DNA from: DATAES01 sp963721305
GTDB lineage: Bacteria > Actinomycetota > Acidimicrobiia > Acidimicrobiales > JACDCH01
Assembly (NCBI GenBank): GCA_963721305.1
Contig: CAVRIR010000004.1
Location: forward strand, 310,001 to 374,000
DNA: 64,000 bases
Reading direction: 5' to 3'
Shown: positions 50,752-60,224 of the stretch, in pieces
How positions within the stretch are numbered: the first letter of the stretch is position 1
Layout: each line of letters begins with the position of its first letter
Made by a program: the position numbers and the translations under genes
Notes under the pieces: model-generated
The model's database searches: none
What the model was told of the DNA's origin: nothing
Seen by the model: the letters and a program-made list of their open reading frames with translations, nothing else

Positions 50752-52979
50752 ATGCCCCCCAGACCCGACGTACCAACGCACGGGCAACGGCACGTCGAGC
50801 GAAGCGCAAGAAGCCGCCGAACCCGGCCGACCTGAAGCCCAACGGCAAGCGCAAGAGCATCTTCTGGCGCTGGCGTCGCGCGTTCTTCTTGCTGGGTCTG
50901 CTGCTCGTCGCCGCAGTCGCGGGCCTCGGCTACGTGGTGTCGCAGGTGACGCTTCCGCCGGAGCGGATCCAGGCGCAGACGTCGTTCATCTGCGCCGCGG
51001 ATGTCACGACGAACTGCACTGCGGACAACGCGATCGCGAGCTTGCACGGCGACCAGGACCGCCAGAACGTCACACTCGATCAAGTCCCGCAGGTGATGAT
51101 CGACGCCGTCCTCGCTGCGGAGGACCGTGACTTCTACAGCCATGGCGGCGTCGACCCGCTCGGCACGGCGCGCGCGTTGTGGGCCGACGTCCGCGACAAG
51201 GGCTCGACCCAGGGCGGGTCCACGATCACGCAGCAGTACGTGAAGACCGTCTACCTGTCGAGCGAGCGGACGCTGTCGCGCAAGATCAAAGAGGCGATCT
51301 TGTCGATCAAGGTCGAGCAGCAGTTCACGAAGCAGCAGATCCTCGAGCGCTATCTCAACGCGGTGTACTTCGGCCGCGGCGCGTACGGCGTCGGCGCGGC
51401 CTCGCGCACGTACTTCGGACACGACCTGTCGAAGATCACGCTTCCGGAAGCTGCGTACCTCGCGGGCCTGATCCGATCACCCGGAACCGCCGACGCTGCA
51501 GTCCCGAGCCAGTTGAAGGAAGCCGAGTTCCGCCGGCACAGCGTGTTGGACGGCATGGTCGCCATGAAACGGATCACGCCCGAGCAGGAGCAACAGGCGG
51601 ATGCGGTTCCGTTCACGGTCATCAGCCTCGCCAATCCGAACGGGTTCGTCCTTCCGCCACAGGAGAGCCAAGGCATCGATTACCTGAAGGGGACCGACGT
51701 CGGTTCGCAGTACTTCGTGCAGTACGTGAAGCAGCAGTTGACCCAGCGCGGCTTCTCCGACGCGGAGATCTTCGGCGGCGGGTTGAAGGTGTACACGACC
51801 CTCGATCTCGGCATGCAGGCGCAGGCGTGGAACGCGGTCACGAGCACGCTCGATCGTCCCGATGATCCATCGGCCTCACTCGTCTCGCTCGATCCGGCGA
51901 ACCACATCAAGGCGATGATCGGCGGGCGCGACTTCGCAAGCGACAAGGTCAACCGCGCCGTGCCGGGAGGCGGCGGCAGCGGTCGTCAAGCGGGCTCGTC
52001 GATGAAGCCGTTCACGTTGAGCTCGGCCGTGCAGCAGGGCATCTCGCTGAAGTCGTTGTTCAACGCACCGAGCCGGATCACGATCCCGAAGGCCAACGGC
52101 GGCAAGGACTGGGTCGTCAACAACGCTGAACCGAGCAGCGGCGTGCTCAACCTCGTCGACGCGACCAAGGAGTCGTCGAACACCGTCTTCGCGCAGCTGA
52201 TGGTGAAGGTCGGTCCGCAGAACGTCGTGCCGCTCGCGCAGAGCATGGGGATCACGACCAAGCTCGACCCCGTCGCCTCGCTCGTGCTCGGATCCGAGGA
52301 AGTGTTCCCGCTGGACATGGCGTCGGGCTACTCGACGTGGGCGCACCGCGGGACGCACATCACGCCTTCCGGCATCCTCAAGGTCGAGCGGCCCGACGGC
52401 ACGGTGGTCACGTTCGACCAGCCGCCGACGCAGGTGCTCACGCAACAGCAATCCGATCTCGTCACGTACTGCCTGCAGCAGGTCGTCCACGGCGGGACCG
52501 GCTCCGGGGCGTACTTCGGCAAGGACATCGCAGGGAAGACCGGTACGACCGAGGACAACACCGACGCCTGGTTCGTCGGCTTCACCCCGAACGGCTACAC
52601 GACCTCGGTGTGGATGGGTTACGACAACGCGCCCGGCCAACCAGCGAAGTTCATGAACAACGTGCACGGTCGAGTGGTCTTCGGCGGAACGTTCCCGGCC
52701 ACGATCTGGAACAAGTACATGAAGGCGATCACCGACGGGACGGACATCGGTACGTTCGTCGATCCGAAGACGTTCCCGGGCAAGGTGCTCAACTCGGATC
52801 TGACGACCACGACCAGCACGCCGCCGTCGAGCGCCGTGTCGAGCTCGACGACGCCCCCGGATTCGACACCGACCACCAAGGAGTCGCCGACCACCGCGGC
52901 GGTGACCCCGACGACGACCTCGACCGGGAAGACCACACCGACGACGAGCGCCGCCGCCAAGGGCGGACCCGGCCCCTAG
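50752..52979 (+). CDS. Class A penicillin-binding protein (frameshift near N-terminus)
   Basis: The main frame has one membrane helix, then a glycosyltransferase-51 domain (A-A-E-D-R-D-F-Y-S-H-G-G, G-G-S-T-I-T-Q-Q, E-A-A-Y-L-A-G) and a transpeptidase with S-S-M-K, S-S-N and K-T-G-T. It ends in a Thr/Ser/Pro-rich tail. The first in-frame start is TTG 50889, inside the membrane helix. The true start is probably ATG 50752: adding one C near 50762-50766 joins M-P-P-R-P to R-R-T-N-A-R and a basic cytoplasmic tail leading into the helix, giving about 742 residues. It polymerises and cross-links peptidoglycan. Confidence 0.93.
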
Positions 52980-52991
52980 CAGGGTGTCGCG

Positions 52992-53195
52992 TCAGAGCTC
53001 GGGTTCTTCTGCGCCCACCGGCTGGTGCGGGTAGTGGCTGCGGCACACGAAGCACCAGCGCTCGACGTCGTCGACGACCTCGACCTTGCCCTGCGTGTCC
53101 CACGACTCCGGCGTGACGTAGACGCGATGGACCTCGACGAGGTCGTCCTCGTTGCGCCCGCACGATTCACACCGACCCGATGATGACTCGGCCAC
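52992..53195 (-). CDS. Small zinc-ribbon protein
   Basis: GTG 53195 gives 67 residues with two Cys pairs, C-E-S-C and C-F-V-C, separated by a strand-rich segment (V-H-R-V-Y-V-T-P-E-S-W). This is a typical zinc ribbon. No specific family is named. It is convergent with the PBP gene (12 bp between ends) and divergent from panB. Confidence 0.68.
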   Translation of the reverse strand: MAESSSGRCESCGRNEDDLVEVHRVYVTPESWDTQGKVEVVDDVERWCFVCRSHYPHQPVGAEEPEL

Positions 53196-53260
53196 GGGCC
53201 GACGGTACAGTGCGCTCACCGCCGGCAGCCATGTGGCGCTGGACGGGAAAGGAGGCAGCG

Positions 53261-54124
53261 ATGGCTGCATCGATCACCGCGCCGACGGTCCGGTCTCGCA
53301 AGGTCCGCACCGGGGCTGATCCGCTCGTGATGGTCACGGCGTACGACGCGCCCGGCGCGCGCATGGCCGACGAGGCCGGCGTCGACCTCGTCCTCGTCGG
53401 CGACTCGCTCGCCATGGTCGTGCTCGGCTACGACGACACGTTGCAGGTCACGATCGACGACATGGCCCATCACGTGGCCGCGGTGGCCCGGGCCAAGCCC
53501 CGTCCGTTGATCGTCGGTGATCTGCCGTGGCTGAGCTACCACGTGTCGGTCGAGGACGCCGTGCGCAACGCCGCCCGGCTGGTCCGCGCCGGCGCGCAAG
53601 CGGTCAAGCTCGAGGGTGGGCGCAAGCGACTGCCGGTGGTGGAGGCGATCATCGACGCCGAAGTGCCGGTGATGGGCCATGTGGGACTGACGCCGCAGTC
53701 CGTGCACGCGATGGGCGGATTCAAGGTGCAGGGGAAGGAGCGCAGCGCCGCGCTCGCGCTCGTCGAGGACGCTCGTGCCCTCGAGGACGCCGGCTGCTTC
53801 GCGATCGTGCTCGAAGGCGTGCCCGACGAGGTGGCGCGCATGGTGACGGATTCGGTCGGCGTGCCGACGATCGGGATCGGCGCGGGTCCGCATTGCGACG
53901 GTCAGGTCCTGGTGTTCCACGACGTGCTCGGGTTCGAGGACCGGATCATCCCGAAGTTCGTCCGCCGCTACGCCGACCTGAAGGCGGCGGGCGTCGACGC
54001 ACTGCGGGCCTTCGCGGGCGACGTGCGTTCCGGACGGTTTCCCGCGGACGAGGAGAGCTACCACCTGACCGACGACGTCCGTGCGTCGCTCGAGCTGTAC
54101 GGCGGCGGCACCAAGTCCGCCTGA
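53261..54124 (+). CDS. panB: 3-methyl-2-oxobutanoate hydroxymethyltransferase
   Basis: ATG 53261 has AAAGGAGG 7 nt upstream and gives 287 residues; the frame to 53180 is too long. The metal-binding G-D-S-L-A-M-V-V-L-G-Y, K-L-E-G-G and M-G-H-V-G-L-T-P-Q-S-V blocks are diagnostic. It makes ketopantoate from ketoisovalerate in pantothenate (CoA) synthesis. No panC or panD gene is nearby. Confidence 0.96.
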   Translation: MAASITAPTVRSRKVRTGADPLVMVTAYDAPGARMADEAGVDLVLVGDSLAMVVLGYDDTLQVTIDDMAHHVAAVARAKPRPLIVGDLPWLSYHVSVEDAVRNAARLVRAGAQAVKLEGGRKRLPVVEAIIDAEVPVMGHVGLTPQSVHAMGGFKVQGKERSAALALVEDARALEDAGCFAIVLEGVPDEVARMVTDSVGVPTIGIGAGPHCDGQVLVFHDVLGFEDRIIPKFVRRYADLKAAGVDALRAFAGDVRSGRFPADEESYHLTDDVRASLELYGGGTKSA

Positions 54125-54298
54125 CCCGGTCGGTGCGCCGGCGGGCTCCCGGCTTCACTGTCACACCCCCCGTGCATGATGTGACGATGGGACGCCGACC
54201 CGCGCTTTCCAGTACGCTTTGCGCTCTCAATCGAGACCCTGCTCCGCACCGTGCGGGGCCCCGGTTCGCCGGGTCCACAGGGAGGTGACGACTCGCTC

Positions 54299-54637
54299 AT
54301 GCGAGCCTACGAACTCATGGTGATCGTTGTCGGCGAAGCCGACGACGCTGCCGTCGAATCGGCCGTTCGCCGGATCGGTGAACAGGTCCAAGCCAAGCAG
54401 GGCGAGATCAAGACGACCGAACGCTGGGGTCGGCGTCGCTTCGCCTACGAGATCGACCACAAGCACGAAGGCTCGTACATCGTGTTCGAGATCGTGGCCG
54501 AAGCCGGTGCCCTCGATGACCTCGAGCGCCAGCTCCGTCTCGCGGACGACATCGTCCGCCACAAGCTGATTCGTCTGCCCGACCGAGAAGCCGCGCGCCG
54601 CGGACTGCTCGGCGAGGCACCGGCCGCCGCCGGATGA
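54299..54637 (+). CDS. rpsF: 30S ribosomal protein bS6
   Basis: ATG 54299 gives 112 residues: M-R-A-Y-E-L-M-V-I-V, W-G-R-R-R-F-A-Y-E-I and L-R-L-A-D-D-I-V-R-H-K are standard bS6 blocks. GGAGG lies about 13 nt upstream, farther than usual. First gene of rpsF-ssb-rpsR-rplI, probably one operon; dnaB lies 171 bp beyond. Confidence 0.96.
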   Translation: MRAYELMVIVVGEADDAAVESAVRRIGEQVQAKQGEIKTTERWGRRRFAYEIDHKHEGSYIVFEIVAEAGALDDLERQLRLADDIVRHKLIRLPDREAARRGLLGEAPAAAG

Positions 54638-54653
54638 ACCGAGGAGACCCTCG

Positions 54654-55094
54654 ATGCCCGACAACTCCGTGACCCTCGTGGGCAATGTCACCCGCGACCC
54701 CGAGCTCCGCTTCACCGCTTCGGGTCAAGCCATCGCCACCTTCGGCCTCGCGGTCAATCGCCGCTTCCAGCGCAACGGGCAGTGGGAGGAGCAGACGAGC
54801 TTCTTCAACGTGACCTGCTGGGGGCAGATGGGCGAGAACGCCTCGCAGTCGCTGCCCAAGGGCGCCCGCGTCGTCGTGACCGGCCGCCTCGAGCAGCGGT
54901 CGTGGGAGACCCAGGAGGGCGAGAAGCGCTCAGTGGTCGAGGTCACCGCCGACGAGATCGGCCCGAGCCTCCGCTGGGCCACGTGTGAGATCACCAAGAA
55001 CGACCGGCGCGAGCCCGGTGAGGGCGGCGGCCGCCAGGCGGCCAACGTCGCTCCGGCGGCCGGCCCTTCGTATGGAGACGAGGAACCCTTCTGA
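54654..55094 (+). CDS. ssb: Single-stranded DNA-binding protein
   Basis: ATG 54654 gives 146 residues. The OB fold is complete (V-T-L-V-G-N-V-T-R-D-P-E-L-R, F-F-N-V-T-C-W-G, V-V-V-T-G-R-L-E). The tail is short, and the acidic tip reads D-E-E-P-F where D-D-D-I-P-F is usual. It protects single-stranded DNA and recruits partners through the tip. The stop overlaps rpsR by one base. Confidence 0.96.
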   Translation: MPDNSVTLVGNVTRDPELRFTASGQAIATFGLAVNRRFQRNGQWEEQTSFFNVTCWGQMGENASQSLPKGARVVVTGRLEQRSWETQEGEKRSVVEVTADEIGPSLRWATCEITKNDRREPGEGGGRQAANVAPAAGPSYGDEEPF

Positions 55095-55537
55095 TGGCGA
55101 AGAAAACGCCGCGCACGAAGAACAAGGACAACGCACGCCGGTCGAAGAAGAAGACCAGCGTCCTCGTTCAAGAGAGCGTCGAGTACATCGACTACAAGGA
55201 CGTCAACCTGCTCCGCCGGTTCATGTCCGACCGTGCCAAGATCCGCGCCCGACGGGTGACCGGCAACAACGCGCAGCAGCAGCGTGAAGTCGCACGGGCG
55301 ATCAAGAACGCCCGCGAGATGGCGCTGCTCCCGTACACCAACCGAGTCACGACCCAGCGAACGTCGCGTGATCGCGGACCCGGCGGTCCGGGTCGCGCCG
55401 ACGGTCCGCCACCGCGTCCGGCTGGTCCGCCGCCGACGTCGCCCGGTGACGGCGTGTCCGACGACCTTCCCGAGCTCGACACCGAGTCGCTCGACGAGGC
55501 CGTCGGCGCCAACGGTTTCGACGAGGGCGACGAGTGA
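55094..55537 (+). CDS. rpsR: 30S ribosomal protein bS18 with a long acidic/proline-rich C-terminal extension
   Basis: ATG 55094 gives 147 residues. The bS18 core (about 25-90: E-Y-I-D-Y-K-D-V-N-L-L, A-R-A-I-K-N-A-R-E-M-A-L-L-P-Y) is normal. After it come about 55 residues rich in Gly, Pro, Asp and Glu, not seen in ordinary bS18 (75-90 residues). There is no sign of a frame change, so the extension appears real. The stop overlaps the rplI start. Confidence 0.94.
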   Translation: MAKKTPRTKNKDNARRSKKKTSVLVQESVEYIDYKDVNLLRRFMSDRAKIRARRVTGNNAQQQREVARAIKNAREMALLPYTNRVTTQRTSRDRGPGGPGRADGPPPRPAGPPPTSPGDGVSDDLPELDTESLDEAVGANGFDEGDE

Positions 55538-55986
55538 TGAAGGTGATCCTGCGTGCCGATCTCTCCGACGTCGGCAAGAAGGGCGACATCGTCGATGTGT
55601 CCGACGGTTTCGCGCGCAACTACCTCGTGCCGAAGGGGCTCGCGCTGCGCGCCACCGAGGGCAACGTGCAACAGGCCTCGTCGATGCGTCGCGCTCGCGA
55701 TCTCCGCGATGCGAAGGATCGGGGCGCGGCCGAAGAGATCGCTCGCGTACTCGTGCCGGCGGTCATCACGGTGAAGGCCAAGGCAGCCAACGAGGGCCGG
55801 CTTTTCGGGTCGGTCACGACAACTGACGTGGCGACGGCGGTCTATGAGCAGACCGGCATCGAAGTCGATCGCCGGAAGCTGCAGCTCAACGAGCCGATCA
55901 AGTCGGTCGGCACGCACCTGATCCCGACGAAGTTGCACCCTGACGTGGAGTTCGCGATCACGGTCGAGGTCGTCAGCGGCACCTGA
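55537..55986 (+). CDS. rplI: 50S ribosomal protein bL9
   Basis: ATG 55537 (overlapping the rpsR stop; GTG 55534 is an alternative) gives 149 residues. M-K-V-I-L-R-A-D-L-S-D-V-G-K-K-G-D and A-R-N-Y-L-V-P-K-G-L-A are the N-terminal bL9 signature, and a helix and C-terminal RNA-binding domain follow. Standard length. Confidence 0.96.
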   Translation: MKVILRADLSDVGKKGDIVDVSDGFARNYLVPKGLALRATEGNVQQASSMRRARDLRDAKDRGAAEEIARVLVPAVITVKAKAANEGRLFGSVTTTDVATAVYEQTGIEVDRRKLQLNEPIKSVGTHLIPTKLHPDVEFAITVEVVSGT

Positions 55987-56157
55987 TCCCGCCGGGCCCA
56001 TGCGTTTCCCGGGCCGGCTCGCGCGCTAGAATGGCGAACATGTGTTCGGTGCCGCGAGCGGGCTTGCTTGTGGGCAACTCGCCCGTGCCTCCACAACGAA
56101 TCCCCAAGGTTGTCCCTCTTCCAACGCACAACCCGTTCGGGGGAAGGTGAACGCCAC

Positions 56158-57532
56158 ATGGCGGACACAAGAGCAATCGATGACGCCCGTCCCCGGGCCG
56201 CCTTCCCGGCGCGGGTTCCACCGCACAACCTCCAAGCCGAGGAGTCGCTGCTCGGCGCCATGATGCTGTCCAAAGACGCGATCGCGGCGGGCGTCGAGCT
56301 CGTCGGCGCGGACGACTTCTACAAGCCCGTGCACGGCCACGTCTTCGACGCGATCACGTCGTTGTACGGCGCCGGCGAGCCGGTCGACCCGGTCACCGTT
56401 GCCGACGAGTTACGCCGCGCCGGCCTGCTCGATGCCATCGGTGGGCAGGGCGTTCTCGTAGGGCTCCAAGCCAACACGCCGGCTACCACCGAGCGCGGCG
56501 CGCTACGCCAAGATCGTCGAAGAGCACGCGTTGCTCCGCCGGATGATCTGGGTCGCGGGCGACATCGCCGAGCGCGCGTACGCGCTGCCCGATGACGTCG
56601 AGAAGACGATCGACGAGGCCGAGTCGTTGGTCTTCGCCGTCGCCGAGCGAAGGTTGGTCGACGCGACACAGCCCATCGGCGAGCTGCTCGACATGACGCT
56701 CGACCGGCTCGAAGAGCTCTACGAGCGCGGCGAGTCGATCACCGGCATCCCCACTGGCTACTTCGAGCTGGACGAGCTGCTGTCCGGGTTGCAGCCGAGC
56801 GCGCTCGTCGTCGTCGGCGCCCGTCCCTCGATGGGCAAGACGGCGTTCGCGCTCGGCATCGCGCAGGCCGCCGGTCTCAAGTCGCAGCGACCGGTGCTGT
56901 TGTTCACGCTCGAGATGAGCCAGCTCGAGATCACGCAACGGATCCTCTGTGCGGAGGCAAAGGTCGACGCCACGCGGGTCCGCAACGGCAAGCTCTCCGA
57001 GGCCGACTGGAGCAAGATCCACCATGCCGTCGGTCGGCTCGCGAACGCGCAGATCTTCATCGACGACAACCCGAACATCACGGTGATGGACATCCGGGCG
57101 AAGGCGCGGCGCTTGAAGAGCCGCATCGGCGATCTGGGCGTGGTGATCGTCGACTACATCCAGCTCATGAGCGGCCGCATGGCCGCCGAGAACCGACAGG
57201 TCGAGGTCGCCGAGATCAGCCGAAATCTCAAGATCCTCGCCCGCGAGCTCGAGTGCCCGGTGATCGCCCTCGCGCAGCTCAACCGCCAGCTCGAGACCAG
57301 AGCCGACAAGCGCCCCATGCTCGCCGACCTCCGGGAGAGCGGCAGCATCGAACAGGACGCCGACGTCGTGCTGTTCCTCTACCGCGATGAGGTGTACAAC
57401 CCCGAGGCGATCGAGAACAAAGGCACCGCCGAGGTGCTCGTCGCCAAGCACCGCAGCGGTCCCACCGGCAAGGTCCGGCTGGCGTGGCTCGAGCAGTACG
57501 CCCGATTCGAGAACATGGCCCGCGGGGTGTAG
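56158..57532 (+). CDS. dnaB: Replicative DNA helicase DnaB (frameshifted)
   Basis: ATG 56158 (GGGGGAAGG upstream) opens a DnaB N-terminal domain (P-P-H-N-L-Q-A-E-E-S-L-L-G-A). The frame breaks at about 56488-56492 after T-P-A-T-T. Dropping one G restores S-A-A-R-Y-A-K-I-V-E-E-H-A and the whole RecA-like domain: Walker A G-A-R-P-S-M-G-K-T, Walker B V-I-V-D-Y-I-Q-L-M, and Q-D-A-D-V-V-L-F-L-Y-R. The result is about 457 residues, the normal size, with no intein. DnaB is essential, so an assembly error is most likely. A TAGAAT word at 56027-56032 may be its -10. Confidence 0.94.
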
Positions 57533-57564
57533 CCGTCCCCCGCGACGGCAAGACTGTCGGGACC

Positions 57565-59010
57565 GTGCAAACCGTCGACGTCGAACTGCCGCGCCCCAAG
57601 CACGCGACCCGGTGGACCTCGGGATGGCGGCTCGTGCTGGTGTTCGCGCTGATCGCGGTGGCGACCCATTTGCCGAGCCTCGTGCGCACGGAGGCGTTGA
57701 ATCCCGACGAAGCGTTCCTCGCGACGCAGGCCCAGGTGCTGAACGATGGCGGCCATCTGTACCAGGACGTCGTCGACCGCAAGCCGCCGATCGTGCCCTA
57801 CCTCTACGCGGCGGCCTTCCGGCTGACCGGATCCGACGGGCTGCTGTCCGTGCGCCTGCTCGCCATCGGCACCTACATCCTCAGCGCACTGCTGATCGCC
57901 GCCATCGCCAGACGGAGGTGGGGCGACGCCGCCGGGCTGGCCGCCGGTGTGCTCTATCTCGTCGCGAGCGGCGGCCTGGTGCTCGAAGACAGCCAGCCGG
58001 CCAACTTCGAAGTGTTCATGACGCCTCTCATCTGCGCGGCGATGTACTTCGGTGATCAGGAGCGGACACGTACCTCGGGTGTCTTCGCCGCGCTCGCCAC
58101 GCTCGCGAAGCAGACGGCCGCGACCACGATGCTTCCCCTCGCATGGCTGTCGTGGCGGCGCGACCGGCTACGAGGGCTCATCCAGTTGGGCGTCGCGTTC
58201 GTGGTACCGATAGCGATCGCGGCGCTGGTGTTCGGATGGCACGACTTCATGTTCTGGGTGTTCACGGGCACCGGCGGCTACCTCGACGCGAGCGGTTCCT
58301 GGGGCGTTGCGGCCAACCGCGGCCTCGCGAGTACGGCCCTCTTCCTCGGTGCCAACGTGGCCGCGCTGCTCCTCGTGATCGGCGGAGTGCGGCGCTGGCG
58401 CGAGGACATCGATCTCTGGCTGTGGCTCATCGGTGGGATCATCGCCGTTGCCGCCGGCTTCCGTTTCTTCGGTCACTACTACCTGCAACTGGGTCCGCCG
58501 TTCGCGTTGCTCGCCGCCGGAACGCTGGTGCACGCGAGCCGCAAGGTCTGGATCCGCACCGCGATGCTCTCCGTTGCTTCGGTCGTCGTGTTCGTATCGC
58601 TCGGTCTCACCGCGCACCCGATTCTCTTGCACCGCTACGACCGCATCGCCGCGGCGATCGACGCGCACACCGATCCAGGCGACCGGATCTTCGTGTGGGG
58701 TCAGTTCCCGCAGGCGTATTGGGCATCAGACCGGCGGCCGGCGACCCGATTCATCACCGCCGGGTTCCTCACCGGGTCGAGTGGCGGCCGCTCCTCGGCG
58801 CACGTCGGTCGCCAGTACGCGGTGCCCGGGGCATGGGACGAGTTCAAGGCCGATCTCGCTGCCCATCCACCTTCGCTGATCATCGACGCTTCGGCGGGCA
58901 CGTCATTTCCGGTGGATCGCTTTGCGGAGTTCGCCGACTACCTCCATGAGCACTACGAGCGGGTCGGAGCCGTCGACGGAGCGGTCTTCTATGCGCCACG
59001 CGGCAGCTGA
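57565..59010 (+). CDS. Membrane glycosyltransferase-like protein (GT39/ArnT-like)
   Basis: GTG 57565 gives 481 residues with about ten membrane helices. The first loop has N-P-D-E-A-F-L-A-T-Q-A-Q-V-L, and the Asp-Glu is the catalytic-type motif of GT-C enzymes such as PMT/ArnT. D-R-K-P-P-I-V-P-Y-L-Y follows, as in dolichyl- or polyprenyl-phosphate-sugar transferases. The C-terminal soluble domain contains R-I-F-V-W-G-Q-F-P-Q-A-Y. Acceptor and donor are unknown. It starts 32 bp after dnaB. Confidence 0.8.
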   Translation: MQTVDVELPRPKHATRWTSGWRLVLVFALIAVATHLPSLVRTEALNPDEAFLATQAQVLNDGGHLYQDVVDRKPPIVPYLYAAAFRLTGSDGLLSVRLLAIGTYILSALLIAAIARRRWGDAAGLAAGVLYLVASGGLVLEDSQPANFEVFMTPLICAAMYFGDQERTRTSGVFAALATLAKQTAATTMLPLAWLSWRRDRLRGLIQLGVAFVVPIAIAALVFGWHDFMFWVFTGTGGYLDASGSWGVAANRGLASTALFLGANVAALLLVIGGVRRWREDIDLWLWLIGGIIAVAAGFRFFGHYYLQLGPPFALLAAGTLVHASRKVWIRTAMLSVASVVVFVSLGLTAHPILLHRYDRIAAAIDAHTDPGDRIFVWGQFPQAYWASDRRPATRFITAGFLTGSSGGRSSAHVGRQYAVPGAWDEFKADLAAHPPSLIIDASAGTSFPVDRFAEFADYLHEHYERVGAVDGAVFYAPRGS

Positions 59011-59013
59011 CAC

Positions 59014-59697
59014 GTGCGAGTCGCCACCTGGAACGTACGGCACGGCCGCCCTCGGCACGGGTTTGCCACCAATAGCGGTCTCGCTCGCGAAGTCGCCGCG
59101 CTCGACGCAGACGTCGTCGCCGCGCAAGAGGTGGACCGATGGGTCATCAGGTCGTGGTTCGCCGACCAGTCGCGGCTGATCCAACGCGCCGCGCGCGCCG
59201 ACCGGGTCGAGTTCGCGCCCGCACGCCGGTTGTTCCTGCTCACCGGCCAGGACGGCATCGCGCTCGCGCTGCGCGGCGAGCTCGACCACAGCCGACACAT
59301 CGCATTGCCACGCGACAACGCGTCGCAGAATCGCGTTGCGATCGTCGCGCGTGTGATCATCGCCGGTGTGCGGCTGACCGTGGCCACGACGCACCTCGCC
59401 AACGACGCGCCAGTCGCACGCCGCCAACTCGACGTACTGCTCGACGAGACCGCAGACGAGCCGCGGCCCTTCGTCCTACTCGGTGATCTCAATCTCCGAC
59501 CGGACGACATCGACGCGCGATTGGTCGCGTCCGGGCTCACGCTCGTCGACGCGATCGACACGGAGCCAGCGTGGCAACCGTCGCAACGCATCGACCATGT
59601 CGCGATCGAGGGCCTCGTGCCCGAGCGAGTTTCGGTGCCGCCGGTCGCGGTCAGTGACCATCGGCCGATCGTGGCGGATCTCAGGCCGGAGCGGTGA
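59014..59697 (+). CDS. Endonuclease/exonuclease/phosphatase-fold protein
   Basis: GTG 59014 gives 227 residues. The metal phosphoesterase motifs are W-N-V-R-H-G, the Glu in A-A-Q-E-V-D, G-D-L-N-L-R-P-D-D and S-D-H-R-P-I. The family includes DNases, phospholipases and inositol phosphatases. No signal peptide is seen. It is 3 bp after the GT39 gene and overlaps the convergent VOC gene by 17 bp. Confidence 0.88.
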   Translation: MRVATWNVRHGRPRHGFATNSGLAREVAALDADVVAAQEVDRWVIRSWFADQSRLIQRAARADRVEFAPARRLFLLTGQDGIALALRGELDHSRHIALPRDNASQNRVAIVARVIIAGVRLTVATTHLANDAPVARRQLDVLLDETADEPRPFVLLGDLNLRPDDIDARLVASGLTLVDAIDTEPAWQPSQRIDHVAIEGLVPERVSVPPVAVSDHRPIVADLRPER

Positions 59698-60205
59698 CCG
59701 CAGCCCTGTAGAACTTCGGCTCAGGCGGTTGCTCGAGCGTCGGCTCGGTCGCATCGAGCGCGGCTTGCGCGGCAACGCGATCGGCTTCCGTGTAGGGCTT
59801 GGTGTCGGTGCACCACTCGACCACGATCCCGTTGGGGTCGTTCGCGTAGATCGACACGCAGAAACCGTGATCGATCTCGACCACGTCGTATCCGGCGTCG
59901 AGCCACTGCTGCTTGCGGCCCTCGATGTCGTCGAGATCGTGCGCCGCGAACGCAAGGTGGTTCACCCACGGCTCGAGCCCGAGCCCGGTCGAGATCGCCG
60001 GGTCGAAGTCGACCATCTTCGGATCGTGGAGATCCCAGAACGCGATCATCCCGTCGCCGGTCTCGTAGAAGACGTGTCGCGCCCAGCCGCCGTTCGGCGT
60101 CGGAGCCACCACCGCCTTCGCAAGCGTGAAGCCCATGACCTGGGTGTAGAAGCGGTGAGTCGCGTTGATGTCACGAGTCGCGAGCGCAACGTGATGGAAA
60201 GCCAT
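59681..60205 (-). CDS. VOC family (glyoxalase/dioxygenase-like) protein
   Basis: ATG 60205 gives 174 residues. Two beta-alpha-beta-beta-beta modules are present, with metal ligands His in A-F-H-H-V-A-L, His in V-N-H-L-A-F and Glu in V-V-E-W-C. The pattern fits ring-cleavage or glyoxalase-type metal enzymes. Substrate is unknown. It is convergent with the phosphodiesterase gene and divergent from the next gene. Confidence 0.87.
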   Translation of the reverse strand: MAFHHVALATRDINATHRFYTQVMGFTLAKAVVAPTPNGGWARHVFYETGDGMIAFWDLHDPKMVDFDPAISTGLGLEPWVNHLAFAAHDLDDIEGRKQQWLDAGYDVVEIDHGFCVSIYANDPNGIVVEWCTDTKPYTEADRVAAQAALDATEPTLEQPPEPKFYRAAVTAPA

Positions 60206-60224
60206 TGGCAAACACTACTTTCCG

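Noticed and set aside
55192..56001. Minus-strand 269-codon ORF opposite rpsR-rplI
   Set aside because: Antisense of two ribosomal protein genes.
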